Shown: positions 1 to 8,074 of the stretch, in pieces | Numbering within the stretch: the stretch's first letter is position 1 | Layout of the letters: every line of letters begins with the position of its first letter | From: an uncultured Clostridia bacterium | Lineage (GTDB): Bacteria > Bacillota > Clostridia > TANB77 > CAG-508 | Direction of reading: 5' to 3' | Assembly: GCA_947631745.1 (NCBI GenBank) | Contig: CANRMM010000012.1 | Span: 1 to 33,128, forward strand | DNA: 33,128 nucleotides | Program-made: the position numbers and the translations under genes | The notes under the pieces: model-generated | Database searches by the model: none | Told to the model about the DNA's origin: nothing | Seen by the model: the letters and a program-made list of their open reading frames with translations, nothing else

Positions 1-99
1 TTTTATCACATAAGTTGATGTTTTTCTTGTTTTTTCTTCTTTTTTTATTGCGAAAAATTTTTACTCTTTTTTACTGGTTTATATATGGAAAACCTTACC

Positions 100-136
100 A
101 AAAAAAGAAACAGTCTTTTAAGATTGCTTCTTTTTT
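100..136 (-). terminator. Intrinsic terminator of the DUF4190 gene
   Basis: Arms at 105-117 and 120-132 pair over 13 positions with one mismatch and one G-U wobble. On the minus strand the hairpin is followed by seven T residues (A run at 100-106 on the plus strand). It lies about 40 bases after the stop of the gene at 173-418. A T-rich stretch also follows on the plus strand, so it may work both ways. The rest of 1-172 is very T-rich and holds no gene I can support. Confidence 0.6.
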
Positions 137-172
137 GATTATTTTACATATTTTTTTAGTCCAATATTGTTC

Positions 173-418
173 TTATGCTGTTGCAGCTGTTGCAATAACT
201 ACAAATACCCACCAACAAATAATGACGATGGCGATTGCACTTAAAACAATCCCTGCGATTGCCATTCCTTTTGGTTCTTGAGCTTTGCTTTTCTTAACGG
301 CATCTACGATTCCTAATATTAATCCAATGATTGCTGGTATTAAAGCTATTGCTCCACAGAATGGAACAAATCCAAAAACGATTGATACAATACCTAATAC
401 TAATGAAGCTACTCCCAT
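173..418 (-). CDS. Small DUF4190-type membrane protein
   Basis: This is an 81-residue protein, almost entirely hydrophobic, with about three membrane segments (roughly residues 5-19, 22-40 and 53-75). A short charged loop, KKSKAQEPKG, lies before the last one. The opening GVASLVLGIVSIVFG and the GMAIAGIVLSAIAIV repeat are typical of DUF4190 proteins, small membrane proteins of unknown function common in Firmicutes. The ATG is preceded by a perfect AAAGGAGG at 424-431. The gene stands alone, with a consensus promoter upstream and a terminator downstream. No catalytic residue can be seen, so the assignment is at family level only. Confidence 0.8.
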   Translation of the reverse strand: MGVASLVLGIVSIVFGFVPFCGAIALIPAIIGLILGIVDAVKKSKAQEPKGMAIAGIVLSAIAIVIICWWVFVVIATAATA

Positions 419-450
419 AATATACCTCCTTTTATTATTTAACTATGAAC

Positions 451-479
451 ATTATAGTTAATTCGACTTTTTTTGTCAA
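451..479 (-). promoter_or_regulatory. Sigma-A promoter of the DUF4190 gene
   Basis: On the minus strand a perfect TTGACA (474-479) and TATAAT (451-456) are separated by 17 bases. The predicted start, near 444, gives a leader of about 25 bases that contains the ribosome binding site. Confidence 0.85.
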
Positions 480-486
480 TATTTTT

Positions 487-915
487 TTAATTAATGATAA
501 AAAATAAAATTTCATATGTAAAAAATGCTATTACTATTAATGTGCTTGTAACTGTATCTATTTTAATTGTTCTAGTACAGTCCTTTTCTCTTTTTAAATC
601 TATTATATTCTTGATACGGAAAATAAATTCCAAGAAAAGTATAATTGCCATAAAACCAAATGGATGCCATAAATAATCTATATGTTGAAATGCTTCAAAT
701 ATGTTAGCAAAGTATCTAGTTCCTCCACATAAAGGACAAGGTTTTCCTGTTGTTGCTAGGTATGTACATTTACCAAACTGTGGAATAACCTTTTGTATTA
801 AGCTAGATATTAGTGGATAAAATGCAATATAAGTAATCATCCCTAATACTAAAATATTTAATGTCATATAATTTTTCTTTATTCCTTCTATAGTTTTATT
901 AACAATAGCTTTCAC
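487..915 (-). CDS. DUF2752 membrane protein
   Basis: This is a 142-residue membrane protein with the DUF2752 hallmark TGKPCPLCGGTR near residues 56-67, a CxxCGxTR motif at the membrane edge. Hydrophobic segments lie around residues 18-40, 85-100 and 123-141. The family's function is unknown; the paired cysteines suggest metal binding or redox chemistry. The start codon is GTG at 913-915, with AAGGAAG a few bases upstream and a consensus promoter behind it. It diverges from tsaE and is probably monocistronic. Family confidence is high; function is not known. Confidence 0.82.
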   Translation of the reverse strand: MKAIVNKTIEGIKKNYMTLNILVLGMITYIAFYPLISSLIQKVIPQFGKCTYLATTGKPCPLCGGTRYFANIFEAFQHIDYLWHPFGFMAIILFLEFIFRIKNIIDLKREKDCTRTIKIDTVTSTLIVIAFFTYEILFFIIN

Positions 916-952
916 TTTTTTTCTTCCTTATTTTTTCTATTATATGTTTTTT

Positions 953-981
953 ATTATACCTTCTCTATTTTTATATGTCAA
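953..981 (-). promoter_or_regulatory. Sigma-A promoter of the DUF2752 gene
   Basis: On the minus strand TTGACA (976-981) and TATAAT (953-958) are 17 bases apart, a perfect consensus promoter. It is divergent from the tsaE promoter that starts at 1023. Confidence 0.85.
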
Positions 982-1022
982 TTGCTTTTTATTTTATTGC
1001 TTAAGCTTTTCACTTGACAAGC

Positions 1023-1051
1023 TTTACAAAAGGTTCCATTTGTTGTAAAAT
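1023..1051 (+). promoter_or_regulatory. Sigma-A promoter of tsaE-tsaB
   Basis: TTTACA (1023-1028) and TAAAAT (1046-1051) are 17 bases apart. The predicted start near 1058 lies downstream of the ATG at 1055, which supports ATG 1079 as the true tsaE start. Confidence 0.65.
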
Positions 1052-1078
1052 AATATGGATTTTATGGAGGTTGATTTT

Positions 1079-1501
1079 ATGCATACCTATATTTCAAAAA
1101 GTGAACAAGATACTATCCAATTTGCTAAAAACTTTGCTTCTAATTTAAAAAAGGGTGATATTGTTGTTCTATCTGGTGAACTAGGTTCTGGCAAAACTAA
1201 ATTTGTGCAAGGTGTTTTAGAATACTTTGGCCTTGAAAATGAAATTTCCAGTCCTACTTTTACTATTGTAAATGAGTATTCTAAACAAGATATTCATATT
1301 TATCATTTTGATGTTTATCGTTTATCAGATATTGATGAATTTTATGCAATGGGTGGAGAAGAATATTTTGATAATGGTATCTGTCTTATTGAATGGGGAG
1401 AAATGATTGAATCTATTTTACCTGCTCATTATACAAAAATAACTTTCCATAAAAATGATGAAAATGTTGAATATAGAGAGTTAATTATTGATAAGAAATA
1501 A
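1079..1501 (+). CDS. tsaE: tRNA threonylcarbamoyladenosine biosynthesis ATPase TsaE
   Basis: TsaE is the ATPase that works with TsaB and TsaD to place threonylcarbamoyl on A37 of ANN-decoding tRNAs in the cytoplasm. The protein is 140 residues, normal for the family. The Walker A motif GELGSGKT is at residues 33-40, followed by the signatures SSPTFTIVNEY, HFDVYRL and the C-terminal EWGE. ATG 1079 was chosen because GGAGG sits eight bases upstream at 1066-1070; the ATGs at 1055 and 1064 have no such site. tsaB follows after 28 bases, so the two form an operon. TsaD is not in the window. Confidence 0.95.
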   Translation: MHTYISKSEQDTIQFAKNFASNLKKGDIVVLSGELGSGKTKFVQGVLEYFGLENEISSPTFTIVNEYSKQDIHIYHFDVYRLSDIDEFYAMGGEEYFDNGICLIEWGEMIESILPAHYTKITFHKNDENVEYRELIIDKK

Positions 1502-1529
1502 TTTTTAATTAAAAAGGAGTTAAATAATT

Positions 1530-2279
1530 TTGAAAATATTAGCCATTGATACATCTTCTAAAGTTTGCAGTGTTGCAATAACAGAGGATGATAAAAAAAT
1601 TATAGAATTACACAGTGATGATGAAAAAACACATTCTGTTAAGTTGATGCCAATGATAGATGAGGCGTTTCAATCTACTAATCTTAACTTAAATAATATT
1701 GATTTATTAGCTTGTTGTGTAGGACCTGGTTCTTTTACAGGTGTTCGTATTGGAATTGCTACTGTAAAGGCTTTTTCTGATTCTAAAAATATTCCTGTAG
1801 TTGGTGTTAGTTCTTTAGAAGGCTTAGCTTATAACATGATATATGATTCTATTCCCTCTATTCAATTATCTAATACATTATATTGTTCTTTGATTGATGC
1901 TAAAAATAATAACGTATATTGTGGTTTATATCGCTACTATAATGATTGCTTAAATCCGATTATGGATTTAATGGCAGATAATATTGAAACTATTATTTCT
2001 ACTATTAATACAACTATTCTTACTTTCGAAAATCAATTTAAGAATATTGTTTTTGTTGGAGATGGTTCATCTATTTATAAGGAAAAAATAAAAAACGAAG
2101 TGAGTTTTGATATTTTATGGTTTTCTACTGATGAGCAGAATATGGCAAATAGTGTTAATATTGCTGTTTCTGGTCACAAGAAATTTTTAAATGGAGATTT
2201 TGGAAATTCACATATACTTTCTCCTTTATACCTTCGTAAATCACAAGCTGAGCAAGCATTAGATGAAAAAGATAAATAA
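1530..2279 (+). CDS. tsaB: tRNA threonylcarbamoyladenosine biosynthesis protein TsaB
   Basis: TsaB is the ASKHA-fold, non-catalytic partner that dimerises with TsaD in t6A synthesis. The 249-residue protein begins MKILAIDTSSKVCSVAI and has the family motif CVGPGSFTGVRIGIATVKAF around residues 62-81, then PVVGVSSLEGLA. The length is slightly above the common 220-240. The start codon is TTG, preceded by AAGGAG at 1514-1519; no ATG lies nearby in frame. It is cotranscribed with tsaE. A new promoter lies between it and the rimI-like gene, so that gene may be expressed separately. Confidence 0.93.
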   Translation: MKILAIDTSSKVCSVAITEDDKKIIELHSDDEKTHSVKLMPMIDEAFQSTNLNLNNIDLLACCVGPGSFTGVRIGIATVKAFSDSKNIPVVGVSSLEGLAYNMIYDSIPSIQLSNTLYCSLIDAKNNNVYCGLYRYYNDCLNPIMDLMADNIETIISTINTTILTFENQFKNIVFVGDGSSIYKEKIKNEVSFDILWFSTDEQNMANSVNIAVSGHKKFLNGDFGNSHILSPLYLRKSQAEQALDEKDK

Positions 2280-2328
2280 TTGTATAATTTTGTAATATTT
2301 TTGTAACAATATTGTAATATTTTTCTTG

Positions 2329-2357
2329 TTTACAAATATTGTTGATTTATATATAAT
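2329..2357 (+). promoter_or_regulatory. Sigma-A promoter of the rimI-lon pair
   Basis: TTTACA (2329-2334) and TATAAT (2352-2357) are 17 bases apart, in the 143-base gap after tsaB. The rest of the gap is A+T-rich, with no clear hairpin. Confidence 0.65.
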
Positions 2358-2422
2358 AAAATAGTATGAATTATAATAATTTATACTATTTTTTTAGACT
2401 TTCATAAGAGGATTTTTATTAA

Positions 2423-2899
2423 ATGAATATTGAGATTTCTATAATGAGTTTAGATGATGTTTTAGCTATTAAAGATGAATTTTATAATTCTTTTGACGAA
2501 TTTTGGAGAATTGAAATTTTGCAAGAGGAATTGCAACATGAAAATTCAAAGTATTTGGTTGCTAAACTTTGTGGTGAAATTGTTGGGTTTGCTGGAATTA
2601 AGATTATATTAGATGAAGCTGAAATTATGAATATTGTTATAAGAAAGGATAAACGCAATCAAGGAATTGCTTCTTCTCTACTTTCAGAATTAATTCAAAT
2701 TGCTTATAATTCAAATTGTTCTACTATTTTATTAGAAGTAAATGAGAATAATTTGCCTGCTATTCATTTATATGAAAAATTTTCTTTTGAACGAATAGGT
2801 TTAAGAAAAAAGTATTATAATAATACGGACAATGCTATTTTAATGAAAAAAGATATTAGTGTTACATATCAAGGAGGAACAAATGAAAAACAAAAATGA
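2423..2899 (+). CDS. rimI: GNAT N-acetyltransferase, RimI-like
   Basis: This is a GNAT-fold acetyltransferase of 158 residues. The acetyl-CoA-binding motif A reads RKDKRNQGIASSLLSEL (about residues 73-89), giving the Q/RxxGxG/A pattern, and is followed by LLEVNENNLPAIHLYEKFSFERIGLRKKYY, written here only as landmarks ENNLPAIHLYEKFSF. This is the usual RimI ending. RimI acetylates the N-terminal alanine of ribosomal protein S18. Position right after tsaB is the classic RimI context, which is the main reason for preferring RimI over another GNAT. AGAGGA lies upstream of the ATG. Its 3' end overlaps the start of the Lon-like gene by 17 bases. Confidence 0.8.
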   Translation: MNIEISIMSLDDVLAIKDEFYNSFDEFWRIEILQEELQHENSKYLVAKLCGEIVGFAGIKIILDEAEIMNIVIRKDKRNQGIASSLLSELIQIAYNSNCSTILLEVNENNLPAIHLYEKFSFERIGLRKKYYNNTDNAILMKKDISVTYQGGTNEKQK

Positions 2900-5276
2900 A
2901 TTAAGTTATAAGGATTTACGTGTTACTTGTGACCCAAAAATATTCAACTTTAAAACAACTGATGAATTAGAACCTATCCATACTGGTATTGGTCAAGATC
3001 GTGGTATAAAAGCTCTTGAGTTTGGTTTAGCCGTGGATATTAATGGATATAATGTATATATTGAAGGTCCTTATGGTGTTGGAAAAACTGCCTATACCAA
3101 AAATTACCTTAGCGTTATTTCTAAAAAGAAAAAGGTTCCAAGTGATTGGTGTTATATTTATAATTTTGATAATCCTAATGAACCAGTCGCTGTTTCTCTT
3201 CCTGCTGGTCAAGGAAAAGAGTTTGAATTAGAAATGAATACTTTTATTAATGACATAAAAGTTGATATAAAAAATACATTTGGAAATGAAGAGTTTGAAA
3301 AGCAAAAGACTTTGATTAGGCAAGAATTTGAGGAAAAGCGAAATCTATTAATGGAAAAATTGAATCAAAAATCTGCTGAATATGGTTTCCAAGTAAGATC
3401 TGCTCAAAATGGTATTTATATGATGCCTGTTCTAAATGGTAAAACTATTGCTGAGGAAGAATTTGATAGATTAGATGAAGATACAAAAAAAGAATATGAA
3501 GATAAATCTGCTATCGTGCAACAGCATATTATGGATGCTATTGGAGAAATTAAAGCTATTGAAAGAGAAGCTGATAAACGTATTCAAGAATGGCAATCTA
3601 ATGTTGCTCTTCTTACAGTTAATGCTCATATTAATTTAATTAAATCAAAATATAAAAGGCATAAGAAAATTAATAAATTTTTAGATGATGTAAAAAAAGA
3701 TATTTTAAAAAATATTTCTTGTTTTGTTGCAGAAGACCATTCAGATAGTAAAATGCCACAAGGTCCTCAATCAGCTAAGCCTGAACTTGTTAAGCCTTGG
3801 TTAAATTATCGTGTTAATTTATTTGTTGATAATAGTAAATTAGAAGGTGCCCCTGCTATTGCAGATACTAATTATTCTTATCATAATATTTTTGGTAAAT
3901 TGGAATATGAAAATTACTATGGTGCTTTAAAAACAGATTTTACGATGTTAAAACCTGGTTTATTACATTTAGCTAATGGTGGTTATTTAGTATTTCAAGC
4001 TAATGATTTATTAACAAATAGTTTATGTTATGAATCTTTAAAAAAAGTTTTAAGAAGTAAAGAGTTAGGAATTGAAAATGCTGCTGATCCTCGTTCTTCT
4101 ATGGTTATGATTTCTTTAAAACCTGAGCCAATTCCGTTAGATTTAAAAGTTATTTTGATTGGTGATGAAAATATATATCAAACATTACTTGCTATGGATC
4201 CGGATTTCAAAAAACTATTTAAAATTAAAGTAGAATTTGCAGATGATGCTCCATACACAAAGGAAAATGTTAATAAATTAGCACAGTTTGTTAAGGGATA
4301 TTGTGATCATGAAGAATTACTTCCTCTTGATAATACTGCAATGGCAAGGGTTGTTGAATATGCTTCAAAACTTGCTGATAATCAAGGGAAATTATCTACT
4401 CGCTTTACTGATTTATCTCTTATTATCGGAGAAGCAGCTACTTGGGCTAAAATGGCTAAATCAAAAATTATCACAGAGGAATATATTATAAAAGCTTTAG
4501 CAGAAAAAACAGATAGAGTAAAAAAATATGATGATCGTTATGTTGATATGATTAAAGAAGACACTTTATTAATTAATACTTCTGGTTACGAAGTTGGGCA
4601 AATTAATGGTCTTACTATTATGAATGTTGGTGACTATACCTTTGGTAAACCTGTTAAACTTACTGCTAATACTTATACAGGAAAAAACGGTGTTATTAAT
4701 ATTGAACGTGAAGTTGAGCTTTCAGGATCTTCTCATTCAAAAGGTGTTTTAATTCTTGGTGCTTATATTGGTGAAATGTTTGCACAGGATATGCCTCTTT
4801 CCCTTACTGCTAGTATTTGTTTTGAGCAATTATATAGTGGTGTTGATGGAGATAGTGCTTCTTCAACAGAATTATATGCTATTTTATCAAGTTTATCCGG
4901 TATTCCAATTAACCAAGCAATTGCTGTTACTGGCTCTGTTAATCAGAAAGGGCAAATTCAACCAATTGGTGGTGTAAATGATAAAATAGAAGGTTTCTTC
5001 CAAATTTGTAAAATGCGTGGTTTAGATGGTTCACATGGTGTTATGATTCCTAAGCAAAATGTTCGTAATTTGAATCTTTCTACTGAAGTTGTTGATGCTG
5101 TAAAAAATGGTAAATTTCATATTTATGCTATTACTACTATTGAAGAAGGAATTGAAATTTTAACTGGTGTACCTGCTGGAAAAAAAGACGAGAATGGAAA
5201 CTTTTCTACTGGAACAATTAATTATTTAGCTTGTGAAAAATTAAAGAAATATGCTATTGCAACTAAAAATGATTAA
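2883..5276 (+). CDS. Lon-family AAA+ protease (LonB/LonC-like)
   Basis: This is a 797-residue ATP-dependent protease. Walker A GPYGVGKT is at residues 62-69. An inserted helical, lysine/glutamate-rich segment follows (about 110-270), then the Walker-B-like GGYLVFQAND and an AAA lid. The C-terminal Lon domain begins near TSGYEVGQINGL. The catalytic dyad is Ser658 in GVDGDSASS and Lys701 in GGVNDKIEGF, 43 residues apart as in E. coli Lon. The N-terminal substrate-binding LAN domain of LonA is absent, so this is a distinct Lon-like subfamily with AAA_32-type architecture. ATG 2883 is preceded by AAGGAGG at 2871-2877. The 17-base overlap with rimI suggests translational coupling. Its substrates are unknown. 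Confidence 0.9.
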   Translation: MKNKNELSYKDLRVTCDPKIFNFKTTDELEPIHTGIGQDRGIKALEFGLAVDINGYNVYIEGPYGVGKTAYTKNYLSVISKKKKVPSDWCYIYNFDNPNEPVAVSLPAGQGKEFELEMNTFINDIKVDIKNTFGNEEFEKQKTLIRQEFEEKRNLLMEKLNQKSAEYGFQVRSAQNGIYMMPVLNGKTIAEEEFDRLDEDTKKEYEDKSAIVQQHIMDAIGEIKAIEREADKRIQEWQSNVALLTVNAHINLIKSKYKRHKKINKFLDDVKKDILKNISCFVAEDHSDSKMPQGPQSAKPELVKPWLNYRVNLFVDNSKLEGAPAIADTNYSYHNIFGKLEYENYYGALKTDFTMLKPGLLHLANGGYLVFQANDLLTNSLCYESLKKVLRSKELGIENAADPRSSMVMISLKPEPIPLDLKVILIGDENIYQTLLAMDPDFKKLFKIKVEFADDAPYTKENVNKLAQFVKGYCDHEELLPLDNTAMARVVEYASKLADNQGKLSTRFTDLSLIIGEAATWAKMAKSKIITEEYIIKALAEKTDRVKKYDDRYVDMIKEDTLLINTSGYEVGQINGLTIMNVGDYTFGKPVKLTANTYTGKNGVINIEREVELSGSSHSKGVLILGAYIGEMFAQDMPLSLTASICFEQLYSGVDGDSASSTELYAILSSLSGIPINQAIAVTGSVNQKGQIQPIGGVNDKIEGFFQICKMRGLDGSHGVMIPKQNVRNLNLSTEVVDAVKNGKFHIYAITTIEEGIEILTGVPAGKKDENGNFSTGTINYLACEKLKKYAIATKND

Positions 5277-5297
5277 TAAAAAATTTTTATTTAGGCT

Positions 5298-5331
5298 AAA
5301 AGGTAAAAAATATGGTGTTTTTTACTTTTTT
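5298..5331 (+). terminator. Terminator of the Lon-like gene
   Basis: GTAAAAAA (5303-5310) pairs with TTTTTTAC (5318-5325), extended by flanking A-T pairs and one G-U, and is followed by a T run. It sits 22 bases after the stop. The -35 box of the next promoter begins at its last T residues. Confidence 0.7.
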
Positions 5332-5358
5332 GCATTTTGTCAAAAAGTGTGCTATAAT
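5330..5358 (+). promoter_or_regulatory. Extended -10 promoter of the GC-rich gene
   Basis: TGCTATAAT (5350-5358) is an extended -10 box. TTGCAT (5330-5335) lies 17 bases before the hexamer. The start is expected near 5365, about 40 bases ahead of the ATG. Confidence 0.65.
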
Positions 5359-5405
5359 AATAAATGTGACCCCAAGCATATTACTTTTGAAAGGAAGATA
5401 AAAAG

Positions 5406-5987
5406 ATGAAAGACAATGTCGTACAGATCTCTAACCCTCTCGGAGTTGGTTACCCAACTGTCTATGAGATGGCGAAAAAGGTCAATCCGGCCGTCGTATT
5501 CACCGATCAGGCTGGTCAGCGTCGCGCCTTTCGGGTGTATCGCATGAACAACCAGGAAGGTGTCTGTGATGTAAAGGGTCAGCAGGTAATACTGCCTGCG
5601 CGTTTCCCTCACGTAGAGATTTCCAGTTCTTACGAGTGTTTCGTTGCAGGTGACAACGACGATAGCTATACCGGTCTTGGTGGACATATTCTTTCCATGC
5701 TTTTCAGCCATGAACGCAAAGGTTGGGAAGCCTTTGACCTCAACGGCAAGAGCTTGTTGAATGGGCAGCGTTTCGAAACCCGTGAAGAGCTCTACAAGTC
5801 TCTGGCTGAACTCACTAAGGACTGGTACCGTGAAGGGCCCATCAACATGGACTGGCTTTACCGCAGCGTCAAGTTGTACGAAAAGCCGCCCTTCTTCCAG
5901 CGAATCAAGCAGTATTTTCACAGCGTTGTGAAAGACCTCCGTCGGCGCTTCAAGAATATTTTCTATGCCGACAGGGTATACTACTGA
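5406..5987 (+). CDS. Unrecognised 193-residue protein, GC-rich cassette gene
   Basis: I do not recognise this protein. It is soluble, with no signal peptide or membrane segment, mixed charge, and a basic C-terminal third (KDLRRRFKNIF near the end). Composition is the striking feature: the two 60-base lines at 5461-5580 each hold 32 G+C (53%), whereas a line in the neighbouring Lon gene at 4861-4920 holds 18 (30%). Codons such as CGC, CTC, GCC and CAG are common here and rare next door. AAAGGAAG stands eight bases before the ATG, and the gene has its own promoter and a perfect terminator. The reading frame is therefore likely expressed and was probably acquired from another source. A long antisense frame exists but has no expression signals. 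Confidence 0.75.
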   Translation: MKDNVVQISNPLGVGYPTVYEMAKKVNPAVVFTDQAGQRRAFRVYRMNNQEGVCDVKGQQVILPARFPHVEISSSYECFVAGDNDDSYTGLGGHILSMLFSHERKGWEAFDLNGKSLLNGQRFETREELYKSLAELTKDWYREGPINMDWLYRSVKLYEKPPFFQRIKQYFHSVVKDLRRRFKNIFYADRVYY

Positions 5988-6004
5988 TACTAATCTTCCT
6001 GTCA

Positions 6005-6044
6005 AAAGCGGAGGCTCATTAATTTGAGCCTCCGCTTTCTTTTT
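6005..6044 (+). terminator. Strong bidirectional terminator
   Basis: There is a perfect 14-bp stem (6005-6018 with 6025-6038), GC-rich in the middle (GCGGAGGCTCA), a six-base loop and a T run at 6040-6044. It closes the GC-rich gene on the plus strand. On the minus strand it starts right after the rplS stop and has four T residues, so it probably also ends the ylxM-rplS operon. Confidence 0.9.
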
Positions 6045-6045
6045 A

Positions 6046-6555
6046 CTATTTATCTTTTTTTTCTTCAACTGTTTCTTCTTTTACTGTATCAACAACTTCT
6101 TCAACTACTGGTGTTTCTGTTTCAATTGCTGGAGCTTCTTCTGGTGCAGATTCAACAGGTGCTTCTTCTGATATTTCTTCTTTTAATGAAATTTCTCTAT
6201 TTTCGATTCTTGCTGCTACATCTTCTTTTGTTTTAGCAGCTTTACCAATTCTATTTCTTAAGTAATATAGTTTTGCACGTCTTGCTTTACCTACTCTTAC
6301 TAGCTCTACTTTTTCTACCAATGGAGAATGTACTAAGAAAGTTTTTTCTACACCAACACCATAAGAAATTCTTCTTACTGTAAATGTTGCATTTACTCCT
6401 CCACCTTGTTTTTTAATTATAATTCCTTCAAATACTTGAATTCTTTCTCTATTTCCTTCTTTAATTCTTTGGTGAACTCTTACTGTATCACCAATTTTTA
6501 ATTCAGGAATTTTACTTTTTAATTGTTCGTGTTCAATTGATTTTATGATATCCAT
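6046..6555 (-). CDS. rplS: 50S ribosomal protein L19 with acidic C-terminal tail
   Basis: L19 is a 50S protein at the subunit interface. The core covers residues 1-111 ([48 protein letters not shown]), the usual L19 length. After it comes a tail of about 58 residues, rich in Glu, Pro, Ala and Val and ending EEKKDK, which ordinary L19 lacks. The start at 6555 is supported by GGGAGG eight bases upstream; an upstream in-frame ATG at 6609 has no such site. The hairpin GTTTGT-TTT-ACAAAC (6589-6603) in the 54-base gap after trmD may be a leader element. It is the last gene of the ylxM-ffh-rpsP-khpA-rimM-trmD-rplS operon. Confidence 0.95.
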   Translation of the reverse strand: MDIIKSIEHEQLKSKIPELKIGDTVRVHQRIKEGNRERIQVFEGIIIKKQGGGVNATFTVRRISYGVGVEKTFLVHSPLVEKVELVRVGKARRAKLYYLRNRIGKAAKTKEDVAARIENREISLKEEISEEAPVESAPEEAPAIETETPVVEEVVDTVKEETVEEKKDK

Positions 6556-6609
6556 TATGATATCCTCCCTTCTTAAAATTGTGTATCGGTTTGTTTTACA
6601 AACTTGCAC

Positions 6610-7275
6610 TTACTTTTTTAATAAATCTGGACGATTTTTTTTAGTTAATTCTATTGCTTGTTCTTCTCGCCACTTTTTTATATTTTGATGGTGACCAGAA
6701 ATTAATACTTCTGGCACTCTTTTCCCTCTAAATTCTTCTGGTCTTGTATATTGAGGATATTCTAATAAGCCTTGTGAAAACGATTCTTCTGTTGTTGAAT
6801 CTTCACTTAAAACTCCCTCTACATATCTACTAACAGTGTCTATTAATACCATTGCTGGTAATTCTCCACCTGTTAATACATAGTCTCCAATCGAAATTTC
6901 CTCATCTACAATTTCATCTAGAACTCTTTGGTCTATTCCCTCATAATGTCCACATAGAACAATGAGATGTTTTTCTTGTGATAATTGTCTTACCTTCTCT
7001 TGATTTAATGTTTTTCCCTTTGGAGACATATAGATTACTTTAGCATTTTCGTCTTTGACAGATTCGTATGCATCATAAACTACATCTGGTCTCATGACCA
7101 TTCCTGCTCCTCCACCATATGGGGTATCATCTACTTTTTTATGTTTACTTTTTGAAAAGTCCCTAATATTAATTAAGTTAATCTCTATTTGGTTATTTTT
7201 TATAGCTCTTCCTATGATGCTTTCCTGTAATGGAGTAAACATCTCTGGAAATAGAGTGAGCACATCAAATTTCAT
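6610..7275 (-). CDS. trmD: tRNA (guanine37-N1)-methyltransferase TrmD
   Basis: TrmD methylates G37 of tRNAs with CNN anticodons, using S-adenosylmethionine, and prevents +1 frameshifting. The 221 residues show all SPOUT/TrmD landmarks: KFDVLTLFPEMF at the N-terminus, DDTPYGGGAGMVMRPD (about 49-64), GHYEGIDQRV, and the trefoil-knot motif SIGDYVLTGGELPAM. The C-terminal domain ends PEVLISGHHQNIKKWREEQ. The length is at the short end of the usual range but looks complete. rimM lies 17 bases upstream and rplS 54 bases downstream, the standard Firmicute order. Confidence 0.97.
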   Translation of the reverse strand: MKFDVLTLFPEMFTPLQESIIGRAIKNNQIEINLINIRDFSKSKHKKVDDTPYGGGAGMVMRPDVVYDAYESVKDENAKVIYMSPKGKTLNQEKVRQLSQEKHLIVLCGHYEGIDQRVLDEIVDEEISIGDYVLTGGELPAMVLIDTVSRYVEGVLSEDSTTEESFSQGLLEYPQYTRPEEFRGKRVPEVLISGHHQNIKKWREEQAIELTKKNRPDLLKK

Positions 7276-7292
7276 GAGTCCCTCCTATTGCT

Positions 7293-7802
7293 TTAAATCA
7301 GACCTTCTAGTAAATGAACAATTATCTTTTCATTTTCAATATCAATTTGTTTAATAATTTCTTTCGTACTTGGTAATAATATTTGTTTTCCAAGTTCGTC
7401 TTTGATAACATAGATATCACTACTTTTATTATTATAAATATCTTCTACTTTTCCAAGTAATTTTCCGTCTTCAGTATATACGTTTAGTCCTATCAAATCT
7501 GCAATAAAATATGTATCTTTTGGAAGTTTTCTAGTATCTTCTCTTTTTATTTTAATATAGCATCCTTTATATTTTTCTGCCATATTAATATCTTCAATAC
7601 CTTTTAATTTTAGTAACACCACATATTGCTGATATTTCACTTCTTCTATTTCCATCTCTATCATTTCTTTGTTTTTTACAACTAAGATTGTTTTTAATTC
7701 TTCAAAGCGTTCCATATCATCTGTAAATGGCTTTACTTTTACAAATCCTTTAATTCCAAATGTATTTACAATTTGACCAATTTCAAAATACTCTTGTTTC
7801 AT
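7293..7802 (-). CDS. rimM: 16S rRNA processing protein RimM
   Basis: RimM binds S19 and helps maturation of the 30S head. The 169 residues contain the N-terminal RimM barrel (IGQIVNTFGIKGFVKVKPFT, about 7-26) and the C-terminal PRC barrel (DLIGLNVYTEDGKLLGKVEDI, quoted only as GKLLGKVEDIYN, then ILLPSTKEIIKQID). The length and both domains are normal for the family. It lies between khpA and trmD with short gaps, so it is cotranscribed. Confidence 0.95.
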   Translation of the reverse strand: MKQEYFEIGQIVNTFGIKGFVKVKPFTDDMERFEELKTILVVKNKEMIEMEIEEVKYQQYVVLLKLKGIEDINMAEKYKGCYIKIKREDTRKLPKDTYFIADLIGLNVYTEDGKLLGKVEDIYNNKSSDIYVIKDELGKQILLPSTKEIIKQIDIENEKIIVHLLEGLI

Positions 7803-7819
7803 GTTACCTCTACTTTTAT

Positions 7820-8050
7820 CTATCCAACAAATTCTATTGAAATTCTTTTTCTATCTTTAGAACCTAAAGATTTCATAAGAGTACGAATTGCTTTTGCAAC
7901 TCTTCCTTGTTTTCCAATTACTCTTCCCATATCTTCTTGGGCTACTGTTACTTTATAAATTATGTTATCACCATCTATTTGTTCTTCGATAGATACTTGT
8001 TCTTTGTTATCAACTAAGTGTGTTATTATACTTTCTAGTACTTGTTTCAT
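7820..8050 (-). CDS. khpA: KH-domain RNA-binding protein KhpA (YlqC)
   Basis: This is a 76-residue single KH domain with the GXXG loop in GRVIGKQGRVAKAIR (about residues 42-56), followed by the strand RKRISIEFVG. KhpA forms a heterodimer with KhpB/Jag and binds many RNAs; in Firmicutes it is linked to cell-envelope growth and sporulation. The gene sits between rpsP and rimM, its conserved location. The size and motif fit fully. KhpB is not in the window. Confidence 0.93.
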   Translation of the reverse strand: MKQVLESIITHLVDNKEQVSIEEQIDGDNIIYKVTVAQEDMGRVIGKQGRVAKAIRTLMKSLGSKDRKRISIEFVG

Positions 8051-8074
8051 TTTTATTCTCCTATTTTAGAAGTT

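Noticed and set aside
15..281. 88-codon plus-strand frame at the left edge
   Set aside because: Its first part is a T-rich low-complexity stretch, and the rest is antisense to the DUF4190 gene. No ribosome binding site.
2326..2357. TTGTTT at 2326 as -35 box for the rimI promoter
   Set aside because: Its distance to TATAAT is 20 bases; TTTACA at 2329 with 17 bases is clearly better.
5352..6068. Long antisense open frame of 238 codons across the GC-rich gene
   Set aside because: It has no ribosome binding site or promoter, starts inside the downstream rplS end region and runs through the terminator stem. The plus-strand frame has promoter, ribosome binding site and terminator. Long antisense frames are common opposite GC-richer genes.
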